64,000 nucleotides of DNA from Hahella ganghwensis DSM 17046 (GTDB lineage: Bacteria > Pseudomonadota > Gammaproteobacteria > Pseudomonadales > Oleiphilaceae), in contig NZ_AQXX01000107.1 of the NCBI RefSeq assembly GCF_000376785.1, positions 1 through 64,000 of the forward strand. Reading direction: 5' to 3'. The notes under the pieces are model-generated. The model was given only the letters and a program-made list of their open reading frames with translations. It had not been told where the DNA came from and made no database searches. Made by a program: the position numbers and the translations under genes. Positions 26,431 through 36,847 of this stretch are shown in pieces (positions within the stretch are counted from its first letter, which is position 1; every line of letters begins with the position of its first letter).

Positions 26431-28257
26431 GCCAAAACCCTCCTTACGCGGTTTATTCCCAGATTATCGGTGAACAGGCCGCGTGCCATTCCCTGCTTAA
26501 TTGCCTGATCAAGGAATTCGCACTGCCGTTGTCACTGGTTCACTACGGCTGGCCTCCCGAACCTCACGGCTTACCGTTACAGTTATCCCATCGAGCCCGC
26601 TCAGTGAAAGCCATTCCCATGCGCGTAAATATGCCGAACGGTACCCGATTCCTGGTCCTCGTAGACAGGAAAGATAACCTGGGAAGCCAATACTATCTTT
26701 CCGGTGTTTTTGGAAAACGCCAGGCAGCCCCTTGGCGTAAGCTCGAGCTGACATCCTTTGCAGAATATCTTTTGGATAGCTGTTCTGATATTACCGGACA
26801 CCGAAATGAGGAACTTCTGGATCAGATTCTTTCCAGCAGCAATCTTAAGCAAAAGATTATCGAGCACCTCGGCAAGGAGGTGCGGCGCTCTCTGAAGGGC
26901 TACCTCGATAGCGAACAGAGTCTGTGGTTTGGCCATCCGACTCATCCTGCGCCAAAAGCCCGACTGTGGCCTGAGCACTTACAACAGAAAGACTTCTCAC
27001 CAGAGTTCGGCCGCTCCATGCGGCTGCATCAATTCGAAGTACCGCACGAAGGGCTTTGGATTAAAGGGAATGGACTTTCCAGGCAGCAAATACTGAACGG
27101 TTTTGCCGATCAGTCAAATGCCCATTCCGACATGGCCATCATCAGCATGCACCCGGTACAGGGAGAGCTGTTCAGATCCGATTCCCGCGTACAGCATTTT
27201 ATCGAAAACGGCACCATTCGCGATTTAGGCCAGACCGGCTTTGAAGCATGGCCTACGGCGTCCTTGAGAACACTGTTTGTGAATAATCACGACTTCTTTA
27301 TCCAAGGGATCGCTCAATGTCCGCATCACTAACTGTGTGCGCAAAAACTCCTGGTACGAGCTGGAAAGCGCACTGATTATCGATGATCTGCTCACCCGGT
27401 TGGTAGAGGAATACCCGGAAACTACCGGAGGGCTGACGCTCATGGGAGAGCCTGGGGCTATCAGCTGGTCACCTGTCGAAAGCAATGATGATGACCGCAT
27501 CTGGTTCAAGGAGCAAACCGGCGCCATTCTGAGGCGCAACTTCTGCCGAAGCGCAGGAATGGAAAACAGCCTGATGGCGGGAACACTCTTTGGCCGTGAC
27601 GGCACACTTTACCCCAATCTGCTGAATTTCCTGAGCCAGCAGGGAATTACTGTGGCCAGCGAGGAATTGCTTGAATGGTTCAGACGATATCAGTCATTGC
27701 TGCTGCGTCCGGTACTTAGTCTGTTCTATAACTATGGCATCGTCTTTGAGCCTCACCTGCAGAACACCATTGTCGTCCACGAGAACGGTTACCCTGTAAA
27801 AGTCCTGCTCCGTGATTACGAGGGTGTAAAACTCACTGCGGATACCGGAGTCCACTGGATACCGGAAGGAACCCATCCGCGAGTGAGGCAATCGATGACC
27901 TATCCCCGTTCTCAGGGTTGGAGTCGAATCGCTTACTGCCTCTTTATCAACAACCTGTCAGAGGCAGTTCTGGCGCTAACCCACAACCGTCCGGGACTGG
28001 CATTGGACTTGTGGGAAATCGTCTTCAATGAAATCAAAGAAATTCGGGATGAGTTGACCGTCGCCACTCCAGAGCTGGACGGACTGCTTGCCGGTGATGA
28101 TATTCCCTGTAAAACCAACTTCAAGGTGAGGCTGGCGGGGGCTGCAGATAAACAGGCTGGCTATGTACGACTAACATCTCCCTGGAGTGATTCCATTGCG
28201 CACAGAAAAGCGTCCAGCATCACTCAAATGCAGAAAGCTGCGAGGTACGCCAAGTGA
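26427..28257 (+). pseudogene. NIS synthetase (IucA/IucC family) with one frameshift
   Basis: Two adjoining frames (26427-27332 and one that becomes open before 27337) together make one IucA/IucC protein of about 610 residues. The first holds GHPTHPAPKARLW and SMHPVQGELF; the second begins KGSLNVRITNCVRKNSWYE, the conserved central motif, and ends with the GIVFEPHLQNTIVV and LLRDYEGVKL core. One extra C at 27302-27303 explains the break exactly. Both halves are otherwise well kept, so the shift is either recent or a sequencing error. EPHLQN replaces the AHGQN of IucC, as in NIS enzymes that act on other carboxylates. It overlaps both neighbours (ATGA; GTGA), so it was a full operon member. Confidence 0.85.
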
Positions 28258-29519
28258 CCGAAACAATCCCCAGTCAACTCCCGGATCACATTGTCGCCAA
28301 CGCCAAAACACTGGCGTTAAAAGCACAGGACCCCGTGAGCGCTTTTATCTATGACCTGGACAGTTTGCGGCACCATACACGTCAGTTAATGTCGCAACTA
28401 CCCAAAGGGGTAGAGCTCTACTATGCCATCAAAGCCAATAGTGAACCGGAAGTACTGGAAGCCCTAGCCCCTATTGTAGATGGCTTTGAGATTTCTTCCG
28501 GTGGCGAAATCCAGAAAGTGGTCGACTGCTCTTTACGCAAGTCATTTATTTTCTCCGGCCCGGGTAAACTGGATTCTGACCTGCGTGAGGCTATCAGTCA
28601 TCGGGTGGAAATGATTCACCTGGAGAGCTTAACGGAAATCCATCGACTGGATGCCATTGCCGCAGAAATGAATCGTCGGCAAAAAGTGCTGTTACGCATC
28701 AATCCTGTTTTACCGGACAGCCTGGCAACCAAACTGTCCATGGCCGGTGTTCCCACCCCTTTCGGTATTGACGAAAACCAGCTGATTGAGGCCATAGCAC
28801 TGGTTGAGAAGTCTGAACATCTCATACTGAGTGGATTCCACATCCATGCCATGTCACACCAGACAGAGGTTTCCCGGCACAAGCAGCTTCTGGACTGGTA
28901 CCTGGAAAAATGGACGAAATGGAAAGGGCTGGTCTCAGACAAAAGCAATCTCCACTACTTCAATGTGGGTGGCGGTATTGGGGTTAACTATCTGTCAGAA
29001 GATCAGTTTGATTGGGGTGACCTTTGTCAGCACCTGAAGCAAAAAATCAAACAACATTCCAACCCTCCTCGCATAAGATTCGAAGCTGGCCGGTTTATTT
29101 CAGCGTTTTGCGGTTACTACCTGGTCCAGGTACTGGATATTAAACAAACCCATGGTCAGATTTTTGCGGTATGTCGAGGGGGAACACACCAGTTCCGTCT
29201 GCCGGCAGCACAGTCCCATGATCATCCGGTTATCCATTTACCGATGGATTCAGAAGGCCAACAGTCAACCTCTATGCTGGATATCACCGTTGTTGGCCAG
29301 CTATGCACCCCCAAGGACATTCTGTCCCGTCACCGGAAGCTGAAAGACCTTCGTGTAGGAGATCTACTGGTGCTGCCCAAAGCAGGCGCTTACGGATACA
29401 ACATCTCCCACACGGACTTCCTGTGTCACCCAAAACCATTACAGATTTTTCTGGATTCAAGCGTTCTCGACGCATACATACAAAGGAGTGAAAAGCATGT
29501 TGCAACCGCTTGTAAATGA
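28254..29519 (+). CDS. PLP-dependent decarboxylase (AcsE/SbnH/PvsE-like)
   Basis: This encodes 421 residues from a GTG overlapping the previous stop. It is a fold-III (alanine-racemase-like) decarboxylase: the PLP-lysine segment is VELYYAIKANSEPEVLE, the glycine-rich phosphate site is YFNVGGGIGVNY, and FEAGRFISAFCGYYLVQV and the closing GAYGYNISHTDFLCHP complete the active site. Relatives in achromobactin, staphyloferrin B and vibrioferrin loci make small amines (ethanolamine or ethylenediamine) by decarboxylating an amino acid or an intermediate. The substrate here may be serine, diaminobutyrate or an NIS product; the sequence does not say which. Confidence 0.88.
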   Translation: MTETIPSQLPDHIVANAKTLALKAQDPVSAFIYDLDSLRHHTRQLMSQLPKGVELYYAIKANSEPEVLEALAPIVDGFEISSGGEIQKVVDCSLRKSFIFSGPGKLDSDLREAISHRVEMIHLESLTEIHRLDAIAAEMNRRQKVLLRINPVLPDSLATKLSMAGVPTPFGIDENQLIEAIALVEKSEHLILSGFHIHAMSHQTEVSRHKQLLDWYLEKWTKWKGLVSDKSNLHYFNVGGGIGVNYLSEDQFDWGDLCQHLKQKIKQHSNPPRIRFEAGRFISAFCGYYLVQVLDIKQTHGQIFAVCRGGTHQFRLPAAQSHDHPVIHLPMDSEGQQSTSMLDITVVGQLCTPKDILSRHRKLKDLRVGDLLVLPKAGAYGYNISHTDFLCHPKPLQIFLDSSVLDAYIQRSEKHVATACK

Positions 29520-30876
29520 GAGCTCACAAAACCTGCCTCTACTTGAAACGCAAGCCAATCGGGAATCAAATGCCCGGTCCTACCCTCGCCGTTTACCCCT
29601 GGCTATCCAAAAAGCCGAGGGAATCCATGTCACAGATATGGATGGCAAGGTATTCATTGATTGCCTGGCCGGCGCCGGTACTCTAGCCCTTGGGCACAAT
29701 CATCCGGTTGTCGTGGAGGCCATCAGAACCACCCTGGACCAGCAGGTTCCGTTGCACACGCTAGACCTCACCACTCCGGTCAAGGACGCCTTTATAGAGG
29801 AACTCTTTTCCAGTCTACCGTCGTCTTTTGCTGACGATGCCCGTGTCCATTTCTGTGGTCCATCCGGTGCTGACGGTATTGAAGCAGCCCTCAAGCTGGC
29901 CAAAACCGCTACAGGTAGAAGTGGCGTTTTTTCATTTCATGGTGGATACCATGGCTCCACTCATGCCACGATGAGTTTAAGCGGTACATTGCATCAAAAA
30001 GGGGCCATTCATGGTCTGATTCCGGACGTGCACTTCCTGCCGTACCCCTATACCTACCGCTGTCCTTTTGGTATTGGTGGCGAACAAGGGCACCAGCTTA
30101 GCACCCGTTATCTGGAAAGCATTCTACACGACCCTGAAAGTGGAATTTTGCCCCCGGCGGCATTGATTCTTGAAGTGGTTCAAGGTGAAGGAGGTGCCAT
30201 TCCTGCACCAGTTGAATGGCTTCGGGAAATACGCCGTATCACTGCGGAAGCCAATATCCCCTTAATTATTGATGAGGTCCAAACCGGTTTTGGCAGAACC
30301 GGCAAACTGTTCGCCTTCGAACATGCCGGTATTGAACCAGACATCCTGGTACTTTCCAAAGCCATCGGCGGCAGTCTGCCACTGTCCGTCCTTGTCTATC
30401 GAAAGAAGTACGATCAATGGCAACCTGGTGCACATATCGGCACCTTCAGAGGGAACCAGTTGGCGATGGCTGCGGGTCTGGCCAGTCTTAGATATATCAA
30501 GTCGGAAAACCTGGCAGAGCAGGCACTGCACAAGGGACAGCAATTACAGACAAAACTGAATGAACTGAAGCAACAATGCGGCGAGATTGGCGATGTACGC
30601 GGACAGGGGCTGATGATCGGCGTGGAGATTGTTCACAGCGACGGAGAAACCGACCGCTTGGGTAATCCATTAGCTAATCCGGATCTCGCCTCCCGAATTC
30701 AGCGTCGATGCTTCCAGAAAGGACTCATTCTTGAGGTAGGTGGCCGTCACTCCTCTGTTGTGCGTTTTTTACCCCCATTAACCGTAACGAAAGAAGAGAT
30801 TGAGCAGATCAGCGATATTTTTTCTGCGGCGGTGAGGGAACTCTGTCTGACTCAAGAGATCAGTGCTGCAGGATGA
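29497..30876 (+). CDS. Class III aminotransferase, diaminobutyrate-type (AcsF/Dat-like)
   Basis: This encodes 459 residues. The fold-I aminotransferase markers are FSFHGGYHGSTHATMSLSG, LIIDEVQTGFGRTG, the PLP lysine in VLSKAIGGSLPLSVL and GTFRGNQLAMAAG. This pattern matches diaminobutyrate--2-oxoglutarate aminotransferases, which make L-2,4-diaminobutyrate from aspartate semialdehyde. The ATG at 29497 has AAGGAG eight bases upstream and is preferred to the GTG at 29488. It overlaps the decarboxylase by 23 bases. An AcsF/AcsE-type pair also occurs in achromobactin loci, so diaminobutyrate or its amine is the probable building block. Confidence 0.87.
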   Translation: MLQPLVNESSQNLPLLETQANRESNARSYPRRLPLAIQKAEGIHVTDMDGKVFIDCLAGAGTLALGHNHPVVVEAIRTTLDQQVPLHTLDLTTPVKDAFIEELFSSLPSSFADDARVHFCGPSGADGIEAALKLAKTATGRSGVFSFHGGYHGSTHATMSLSGTLHQKGAIHGLIPDVHFLPYPYTYRCPFGIGGEQGHQLSTRYLESILHDPESGILPPAALILEVVQGEGGAIPAPVEWLREIRRITAEANIPLIIDEVQTGFGRTGKLFAFEHAGIEPDILVLSKAIGGSLPLSVLVYRKKYDQWQPGAHIGTFRGNQLAMAAGLASLRYIKSENLAEQALHKGQQLQTKLNELKQQCGEIGDVRGQGLMIGVEIVHSDGETDRLGNPLANPDLASRIQRRCFQKGLILEVGGRHSSVVRFLPPLTVTKEEIEQISDIFSAAVRELCLTQEISAAG

Positions 30877-32411
30877 AGCCGGATTCCACACACACCTCAA
30901 CGCGCCGTCTGATTGTATTGACGGCGCTTTTGGGCACCTTCACGGTCAGCTTCAACAACAGTGCGCTGAATCCTGCCGTACCAGTGTTTATGGAGTCCTT
31001 TGATATCGGGGCAATCACTGCAAGCTGGATCATCACCGGGTTCATGATCAGCATGGGAATGACCATGCCTCTGACGGCCTATCTGAGCCATCGCTACAGT
31101 AAAAGATCGGTCTATCTTGCCGGATTGGCCCTGTTTATCGCGGGTTCATGCACCGGCACTCTGGCCACTGACATGCCCTGGATCGTGACTGCCAGAGTAT
31201 TACAGGGTATCGCCGGAGGTTTGATGATTCCGTTGTCATTGGCGCTCATCTTTGAGGTATATCCTATAGAGCAACGCGGCAGAATCACGGGGATCTGGGG
31301 AACCGCAGTTATGCTGGCTCCCGCAGTTGGTCCGGCTTTAGGAGGGCTGCTGTTGCAGTTCTTCAGTTGGCAAGTGCTGTTCGCCATGAACATTCCCGTG
31401 GGAATTCTGGGATTAGTCATCGGCTTCACCTGTTTGCCTGCGGACGAGAAACGTGAGCCACGTCAATTTGACTGGCCAGGTTTTCTGCTGGTGACTCTGG
31501 GGGTGGGCATAATGCTTACCGTGTTAAGCCGCTTCCGGGATCAGACGGCACTGGCAGACCCTCTAAACATCGGTTTGCTGATGGTCGCGGGAGTCTGTCT
31601 GATTCAGTTCATCCGTGTTGAACTAACCAAGCAGCATCCTCTACTCAACCTGAGGATTTTTGCCATCCCCAGTTACAGCTTAAGTGTCGTTATCGCCGTA
31701 GTGCATGCGGTCGGCATGTTCAGTTGTATTATGGTGCTGCCTCTGTTGATGCAGACGGTGCTTGGATATGGTCCTGCCTGGACAGGCCTGGCCCTATTGG
31801 CAACCGCCGTATTCGCCAGTGCTTTTGTTAATGTTGGAGGTAAAACGCTCGACACCAAAGGACCAAGAGGCATTGTCTCTATCGGCCTGTTGATCACCGC
31901 CCTGGCCACGATGGCCTTTGGCTGGATTGGTATCAGCACTTCGCTATGGGTCATTATCCTCCTGATGGCGGCAAGAGGCATTGGCATCGGTCTTTCCTAT
32001 ATGCCAGTCACCACAGCAGGGCTCAATGCTATCCCGGAAAACCTGGTCGCCCAGGGATCGGCGATGAATAACATTCTACGCCGGGTCATCGCTTCAATTG
32101 CGATTGTGACCGCTTCGATCTATTTCGAGATTCGCAGCGCGCATCTAACCTTTTCAGGTATCTCCACATCCCAAAGCGGTCTCACCGCCATAAACGAAAT
32201 CTTTTTAACTGTCGGGCTCCTGCTTTTGCTGGCCATGCCACTGGCATTGCTACTTCCGAAATCTGCAACCCGATCCCGGAAAGAGCAATCGCAACCGGAG
32301 ACATCATCAGCGAACAACCTGTCTTTCCTTAAGACCTCTATTATCAAAAAGCCCCGTATTTTCAAAAAGCACCCCAACTTAAATCAGAAATTGAACAAGG
32401 TAGAATCATGA
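30873..32411 (+). CDS. MFS exporter (DHA2 type), probable siderophore export
   Basis: This encodes 512 residues with about 14 membrane helices. It begins with SFNNSALNPAVPVFMESF and has the DHA2-type motifs LSHRYSKRSVYL and IAGGLMIPLSLALIFEVYP, then GTAVMLAPAVGPALGG. A basic hydrophilic tail of about 60 residues follows the last helix. Its ATG overlaps the aminotransferase stop, and its own stop overlaps the next start. Position in the operon matches PvsC, SbnD and YhcA, exporters of related siderophores. Confidence 0.87.
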   Translation: MKPDSTHTSTRRLIVLTALLGTFTVSFNNSALNPAVPVFMESFDIGAITASWIITGFMISMGMTMPLTAYLSHRYSKRSVYLAGLALFIAGSCTGTLATDMPWIVTARVLQGIAGGLMIPLSLALIFEVYPIEQRGRITGIWGTAVMLAPAVGPALGGLLLQFFSWQVLFAMNIPVGILGLVIGFTCLPADEKREPRQFDWPGFLLVTLGVGIMLTVLSRFRDQTALADPLNIGLLMVAGVCLIQFIRVELTKQHPLLNLRIFAIPSYSLSVVIAVVHAVGMFSCIMVLPLLMQTVLGYGPAWTGLALLATAVFASAFVNVGGKTLDTKGPRGIVSIGLLITALATMAFGWIGISTSLWVIILLMAARGIGIGLSYMPVTTAGLNAIPENLVAQGSAMNNILRRVIASIAIVTASIYFEIRSAHLTFSGISTSQSGLTAINEIFLTVGLLLLLAMPLALLLPKSATRSRKEQSQPETSSANNLSFLKTSIIKKPRIFKKHPNLNQKLNKVES

Positions 32412-34312
32412 GTGTTTTGGAAGCCAAGGAAACCGGAAACCAAACTCAATCCACCATCGCCGATCAAACGGCTCGTTTGATTGATGCGCTGGCATCAAAA
32501 CAGTTTCAGCAGGTTGAGCAACGTGTTATCAGGCAATTGTTGCAAACTCTGATCTATGAGGACGTCCTGCCCTATGAATTTCGTCAGGATGCCACACCAG
32601 ACAATAAAGGCTGGTTTGTACTTGAAGGTAAAACCCTCGACGGGAAACCCGTGCACTATCATTGCCGTGGTGGTGCCAAGGTCAGCTTCGGACAGATAAA
32701 ACTGGAAAAAGTGGCAGTACTTAGGATTTCCGAGAATGGGCAAACCCGGTCTGCCACTCTTCAGGATACGTTGACAGAAGTGATCGCCAGAATTCCCGAG
32801 TCCGAGCTGTTAGCAACCTTTATGGACGAACTTGAGCAAACACTGCTCAAGGATCTTCAGTCTCAAACCCAGGAAAGGCTTACACAGCCATGGAACGGAC
32901 AGCTTGATTTTGATGAGCTTGAAGGCGATATTCTAGACGCACACTCCTACCACCCCTGCTACAAATCCCGCATTGGATTCTCGTTGCAGCAGAATGAGCA
33001 GTATGGCCCTGAATTCAAGAACTCCATGCAGTTACACTGGCTGGCAGTTCATCACCCTTTGGGTCTCATGAACCATTCGATGTCGACCGACTATCAGGAA
33101 ATGATCCGGGAGCAACTGGGCGAGCAGGATTTTCAACGCTTTGCAGCATTGTTAAAAGCTCAGGGTCGAAATATCGAAAACTTCTGGCTGCTCCCTGTGC
33201 ACCCCTGGCAATGGGAGGAAAAAGTTCTGGCGACGTTTTATCCTGAGCTGGTCAATAAAGACATCATTTATCTGGGCACAGGATCCGACCATTACCGGGC
33301 TCAGCAATCCATTCGAACCCTGGCAAATGCCAGCGTCAAAGAGAAGCCATATGCCAAGCTGGCCCTGAGTATCACCAACACTTCTACAAGCCGCATTTTG
33401 GCAGGTCATACGGTGTTAAACGGCCCCATCATCACTGACTGGTTGCACGGCCTGGTGGCACAGGACGAAACAGCCAAAGAAATGGATTTTGTGATCCTGG
33501 GTGAAACGCTTGGCGTGACCTTCAACTATCAGCAACTGCCTGATGTGAGAAAAACCAAGGCCTATGGCACTCTAGGCGTCATCTGGCGGGAAAGTCTGCA
33601 TCGTTACCTACGTGAAGGTGAGGAAGGGTTTCCGTTTAACGGCCTTTGCTCCTATATACCCGAACAGTCAAATACATCAGGACAAACTTCCAGCGACCCT
33701 GTTCCACTCATTGATGCGTGGATCAAGCAATATGGGGTTAAAGCCTGGACTGAACAACTGCTGAAAGTATCCATCTCACCGATTATTCATATGCTGTTTG
33801 CGCAGGGCATTGGTATGGAATCCCATGCCCAGAATATCGTATTGATCCACAAGAACGGATGGCCGGTACGCATTGCTTTGAAGGATTTGCACGATGGTGT
33901 TCGCTATTCCCCTTCACATCTGGCTTACCCGGAGAAAAACCCTGATTTGTACCCTGTTCCTCCAAGCCATGCCGAGATCAATCCGAATTCCTTTATTCTG
34001 ACCGATGACCTGGATGCGGTGCGGGATTTTTCCTGCGATGCCTTCTTCTTCATCTGCCTTGCGGAGCTTTGCATATTTCTGGAGCAACAATATCAGTTGG
34101 AAGAAACCAAGTTCTGGCGTATGGCGGCCAATGTGATTCTCGACTATCAGAAGTCTTATCCAGAACATGCCGAGCGTTATAAAGCTTTTGATGTATTCGC
34201 GGAAACCTACCAAGTGGAGGAGTTGACCAAGAGACGTCTGTTTGGCGACCACCAGCCCCGCTTTAAAAAGGTTCCCAATCCGCTTTACGCTCACAAGCCT
34301 AAAACACGCTGA
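32408..34312 (+). CDS. NIS synthetase (AcsC/SbnE-like group)
   Basis: This encodes 634 residues of the IucA/IucC superfamily. The ATP-site region is SYHPCYKSRIGFSLQ, followed by YGPEFKNSMQLHW and LLPVHPWQWEEKVL. Further on are YRAQQSIRTLAN, YAKLALSITNTSTSR, GTLGVIWRESLHRY and the C-terminal GIGMESHAQNIVLI. It condenses a citrate or 2-oxoglutarate carboxylate with an amine. It is coupled to the MFS gene by an ATGA overlap. The type call (A, B or C) is tentative. Confidence 0.88.
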   Translation: MSVLEAKETGNQTQSTIADQTARLIDALASKQFQQVEQRVIRQLLQTLIYEDVLPYEFRQDATPDNKGWFVLEGKTLDGKPVHYHCRGGAKVSFGQIKLEKVAVLRISENGQTRSATLQDTLTEVIARIPESELLATFMDELEQTLLKDLQSQTQERLTQPWNGQLDFDELEGDILDAHSYHPCYKSRIGFSLQQNEQYGPEFKNSMQLHWLAVHHPLGLMNHSMSTDYQEMIREQLGEQDFQRFAALLKAQGRNIENFWLLPVHPWQWEEKVLATFYPELVNKDIIYLGTGSDHYRAQQSIRTLANASVKEKPYAKLALSITNTSTSRILAGHTVLNGPIITDWLHGLVAQDETAKEMDFVILGETLGVTFNYQQLPDVRKTKAYGTLGVIWRESLHRYLREGEEGFPFNGLCSYIPEQSNTSGQTSSDPVPLIDAWIKQYGVKAWTEQLLKVSISPIIHMLFAQGIGMESHAQNIVLIHKNGWPVRIALKDLHDGVRYSPSHLAYPEKNPDLYPVPPSHAEINPNSFILTDDLDAVRDFSCDAFFFICLAELCIFLEQQYQLEETKFWRMAANVILDYQKSYPEHAERYKAFDVFAETYQVEELTKRRLFGDHQPRFKKVPNPLYAHKPKTR

Positions 34313-34379
34313 GAGCCTATTTTTCAGAAGCATAAAACAGCTGGCCAACAAGGGTATTCAGACTGTTTTAATCCAGAAG

Positions 34380-34408
34380 ACAAGTGCGGAATAGCCTTCC
34401 GCGCTTGT
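34380..34408 (+). other. Inverted repeat between two NIS synthetase genes
   Basis: A 12-bp stem with one G-T pair, ACAAGTGCGGAA with TTCCGCGCTTGT, has a 5-base loop. No T-run follows, so it is more likely an attenuator or RNA-stability element than a full terminator. Confidence 0.45.
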
Positions 34409-34522
34409 GGATATAACTGAGCGACAGTTCCCGGCGGCCTGCCGCTTTAATGCGCTCAATATTTCACCTGAGCTGGCTTTTTCACACGAGCACGCTCCAA
34501 TCACACGAGTAAGGAAATAAAC

Positions 34523-36484
34523 GTGATTTTCAACGACCCCCCCCAACAACAGGCTGCCGAAATCATTATGCACGACCTGATAGAGTGCCTGTTTGCTGAG
34601 CGCTTCTTTATCAATGCTCAACAGGATCTGCATTCATTGGAACAACTTCAAATCCAGTGCGAACAATATCCAGGTCTGTTCAATCAGATATCCACCTGGC
34701 CTTTGACAACTGACATTCCGCAGATAAACACATTGTTCTGGCGCTGGTGGCCCGCAGAGGATGCATTTGTTGTCATTCCGGTGAAGCCTGGTATTTGCCA
34801 CACTCTTGAGCGTGTCCGCCATACACCGGTTTATTCAGTAACATTAACGGACAGCCCTGCCGGTTACGAAGTGTCAACTGTTACGCCTGTCGCGCTTATG
34901 AAGATGGTTCAGAAATCACTTCCTGAAGATATGCCAGGGCAACCCAAAGGATGTGAGTTGTTTATTCAGACCCTGGCGGATAGCCTGGACCAGACTGCCT
35001 GGTCTATGGAGCACAATATCAGGACAGATCAATTATTGCAGCGCTCGCCAGCAGAGGCCTTTCAGATACTGGAGCAGTGGGCATCGGTCAGAGACCGCCC
35101 ATTTCATCCCACCGCCAAAGCCAAAAGTGGGCTGGATGAGGTGAATTACCGACGCTACATGGCGGAGTTTGACCATCGTATTCCCATGCAATGGGTCGCT
35201 ATTCCCTTGCAACTGTTGGAATGGGGAACCGGAGTCGATTCACCACGCCAAAACACACCGGCCAACTATATCCTGACAGACGAACAACGTGAAACGCTCC
35301 ACCAGGAAATGGTGCAACGAGGAATTGATCAAAGCCATATTGCGATACCGATTCATCCGTGGCAATTGGAACATGCTATTCCCCGGCTGTTAGCGGATGA
35401 GTGGCAGAGCTGTACCTGTGAAACGCTGGCATTTCAGGATATGGAGTCGTTGGCAACGTCTTCCGTTCGTTCAATGGCCCCGGTGACTGACAGCCCCCAC
35501 TATCTGAAGTTGCCGATGGCAATCTATTCACTGGGCGGGTCCCGCTATCTGCCGGCGGTGAAAATGATCAACGGTCAACGCAGCGAACAACTGTTACGCC
35601 GGGCTCTCCCTCTGGACAAAGTGCTGGACGAACAAGTGTTCCTGTGCGATGAAACCAAATGGTGGGCCTATATGCCAGAGGGCGGAAGCCTCTTTGACGA
35701 AGCTCCAAGGCATCTTTCTGCCATGGTACGCAGTTACCCAGAGCACCTACTGCAAGATTTCCGATATCGGATGATCCCTATGGCGGCATTGGGCACACTG
35801 TTGTCTAATCAATCCGACGGTCCTGCGGAGCGTTCAGAAACCCAGCATGTTTTCGACCACTGGATGACCTATCGTCAGTTGGAGGCAAATAATGCTTCGG
35901 TACATCAGCTGTTCCGGGAAGTTTGCCACTGCTTTCTGAACATCAATCTCCGGACTCTCCGTATCGGCCTGCTGGCAGAGATGCATGGCCAGAACGCCGT
36001 ATTGATCCTGAAAGATGGGAACGTTGACGGGCTCTTATTCCGAGATCATGATTCACTGCGCCTGTTTGTGCCCTGGCTGGAGGACGCCGGACTGGCCGAC
36101 CCGGAATACTGCATCAGAAAGGGGGCTGCCAATACGTTGTATCATGACGCACCGGAAGATCTGCTGTTCTACCTGCAAACACTTGGAATCCAGGTCAACC
36201 TGCGAGCCATTGTCGAGACCCTGTCACTGCACTATGGGATTGAGGAATCTTCGCTTTGGTACACCATCAAAGATGTGATGAGCCAACTTATCGAGGACAT
36301 CGATTTCTCTGATGACGCTCGGGCAATGATTAAAAAACAAGTATTCGAATCCAAGGAGTGGCCATTAAAACTTTTGATCAAACCCATGATCGAACGTGCC
36401 GGTGGACCCGGTAGTATGCCGTTTGGAAAAGGGACCCTGCAGAACCCGTTTCATCAATTGAAATGTCCTGAAACCAACGCTTAA
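34523..36484 (+). CDS. NIS synthetase, type A-like (AcsD/PvsD-like)
   Basis: This encodes 653 residues from a GTG with AAGGA upstream. Core motifs are RPFHPTAKAKSGLDE, IPIHPWQLEHAI, ATSSVRSMAP, YLKLPMAIYSLGGSR and RIGLLAEMHGQNAVLIL. This HPTAKxKxG and MHGQN pattern resembles AcsD-type enzymes, which add an amine or hydroxyl donor to citrate first. Unlike its neighbours it is set apart by 210 bases and a hairpin, so it may be expressed at another level. It is the third NIS synthetase of the second locus and the fifth in the window. Confidence 0.88.
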   Translation: MIFNDPPQQQAAEIIMHDLIECLFAERFFINAQQDLHSLEQLQIQCEQYPGLFNQISTWPLTTDIPQINTLFWRWWPAEDAFVVIPVKPGICHTLERVRHTPVYSVTLTDSPAGYEVSTVTPVALMKMVQKSLPEDMPGQPKGCELFIQTLADSLDQTAWSMEHNIRTDQLLQRSPAEAFQILEQWASVRDRPFHPTAKAKSGLDEVNYRRYMAEFDHRIPMQWVAIPLQLLEWGTGVDSPRQNTPANYILTDEQRETLHQEMVQRGIDQSHIAIPIHPWQLEHAIPRLLADEWQSCTCETLAFQDMESLATSSVRSMAPVTDSPHYLKLPMAIYSLGGSRYLPAVKMINGQRSEQLLRRALPLDKVLDEQVFLCDETKWWAYMPEGGSLFDEAPRHLSAMVRSYPEHLLQDFRYRMIPMAALGTLLSNQSDGPAERSETQHVFDHWMTYRQLEANNASVHQLFREVCHCFLNINLRTLRIGLLAEMHGQNAVLILKDGNVDGLLFRDHDSLRLFVPWLEDAGLADPEYCIRKGAANTLYHDAPEDLLFYLQTLGIQVNLRAIVETLSLHYGIEESSLWYTIKDVMSQLIEDIDFSDDARAMIKKQVFESKEWPLKLLIKPMIERAGGPGSMPFGKGTLQNPFHQLKCPETNA

Positions 36485-36847
36485 TTTTTCTGCTCGGAAA
36501 GGGACGGACAGCGGATACTGATCACTGTCCGTCTGATTTCCCTATCCCTTTCAGATAATAGATAGTCAATTACTATATGACTGATTCCGTTCATCCTATC
36601 CCCTCCTAGTCCATTGTTTTTATTAGGCTTACTCAATTCTTAATACCTCCTTTCGGCTACGTAAAATCGCGTCTCACCATCACATTAATAAGTCGTTATG
36701 CTTAAATATTAATCAGCCCGACGCAGTGGAAGAATATCAGCCGGGCTTGACACTAAACCAAGAGAAATGGATGCCCACCTGTCATCAGAAAAAGGAACTC
36801 TGGTGCTAATTACGTCCATGGATCATTTGCCTGAAAGGAGGCAGACA
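36485..36847. other. Intergenic gap before the metallopeptidase
   Basis: These 363 bases hold no convincing gene. AT-rich sequence with a loose, unconvincing Fur-like run (GATAATAGATAGTCAATTAC, about 36555-36574) lies in the first third. The frame that opens at 36767 is the same frame as the peptidase but precedes its strong ribosome site. Confidence 0.4.

Noticed and set aside
27290-27345. Programmed ribosomal frameshift in the NIS synthetase
   Set aside because: The site TTT ATC CAA GGG has no slippery heptamer, no stop or slow codon at the slip point and no obvious stimulatory stem. A simple one-base insertion explains it better.
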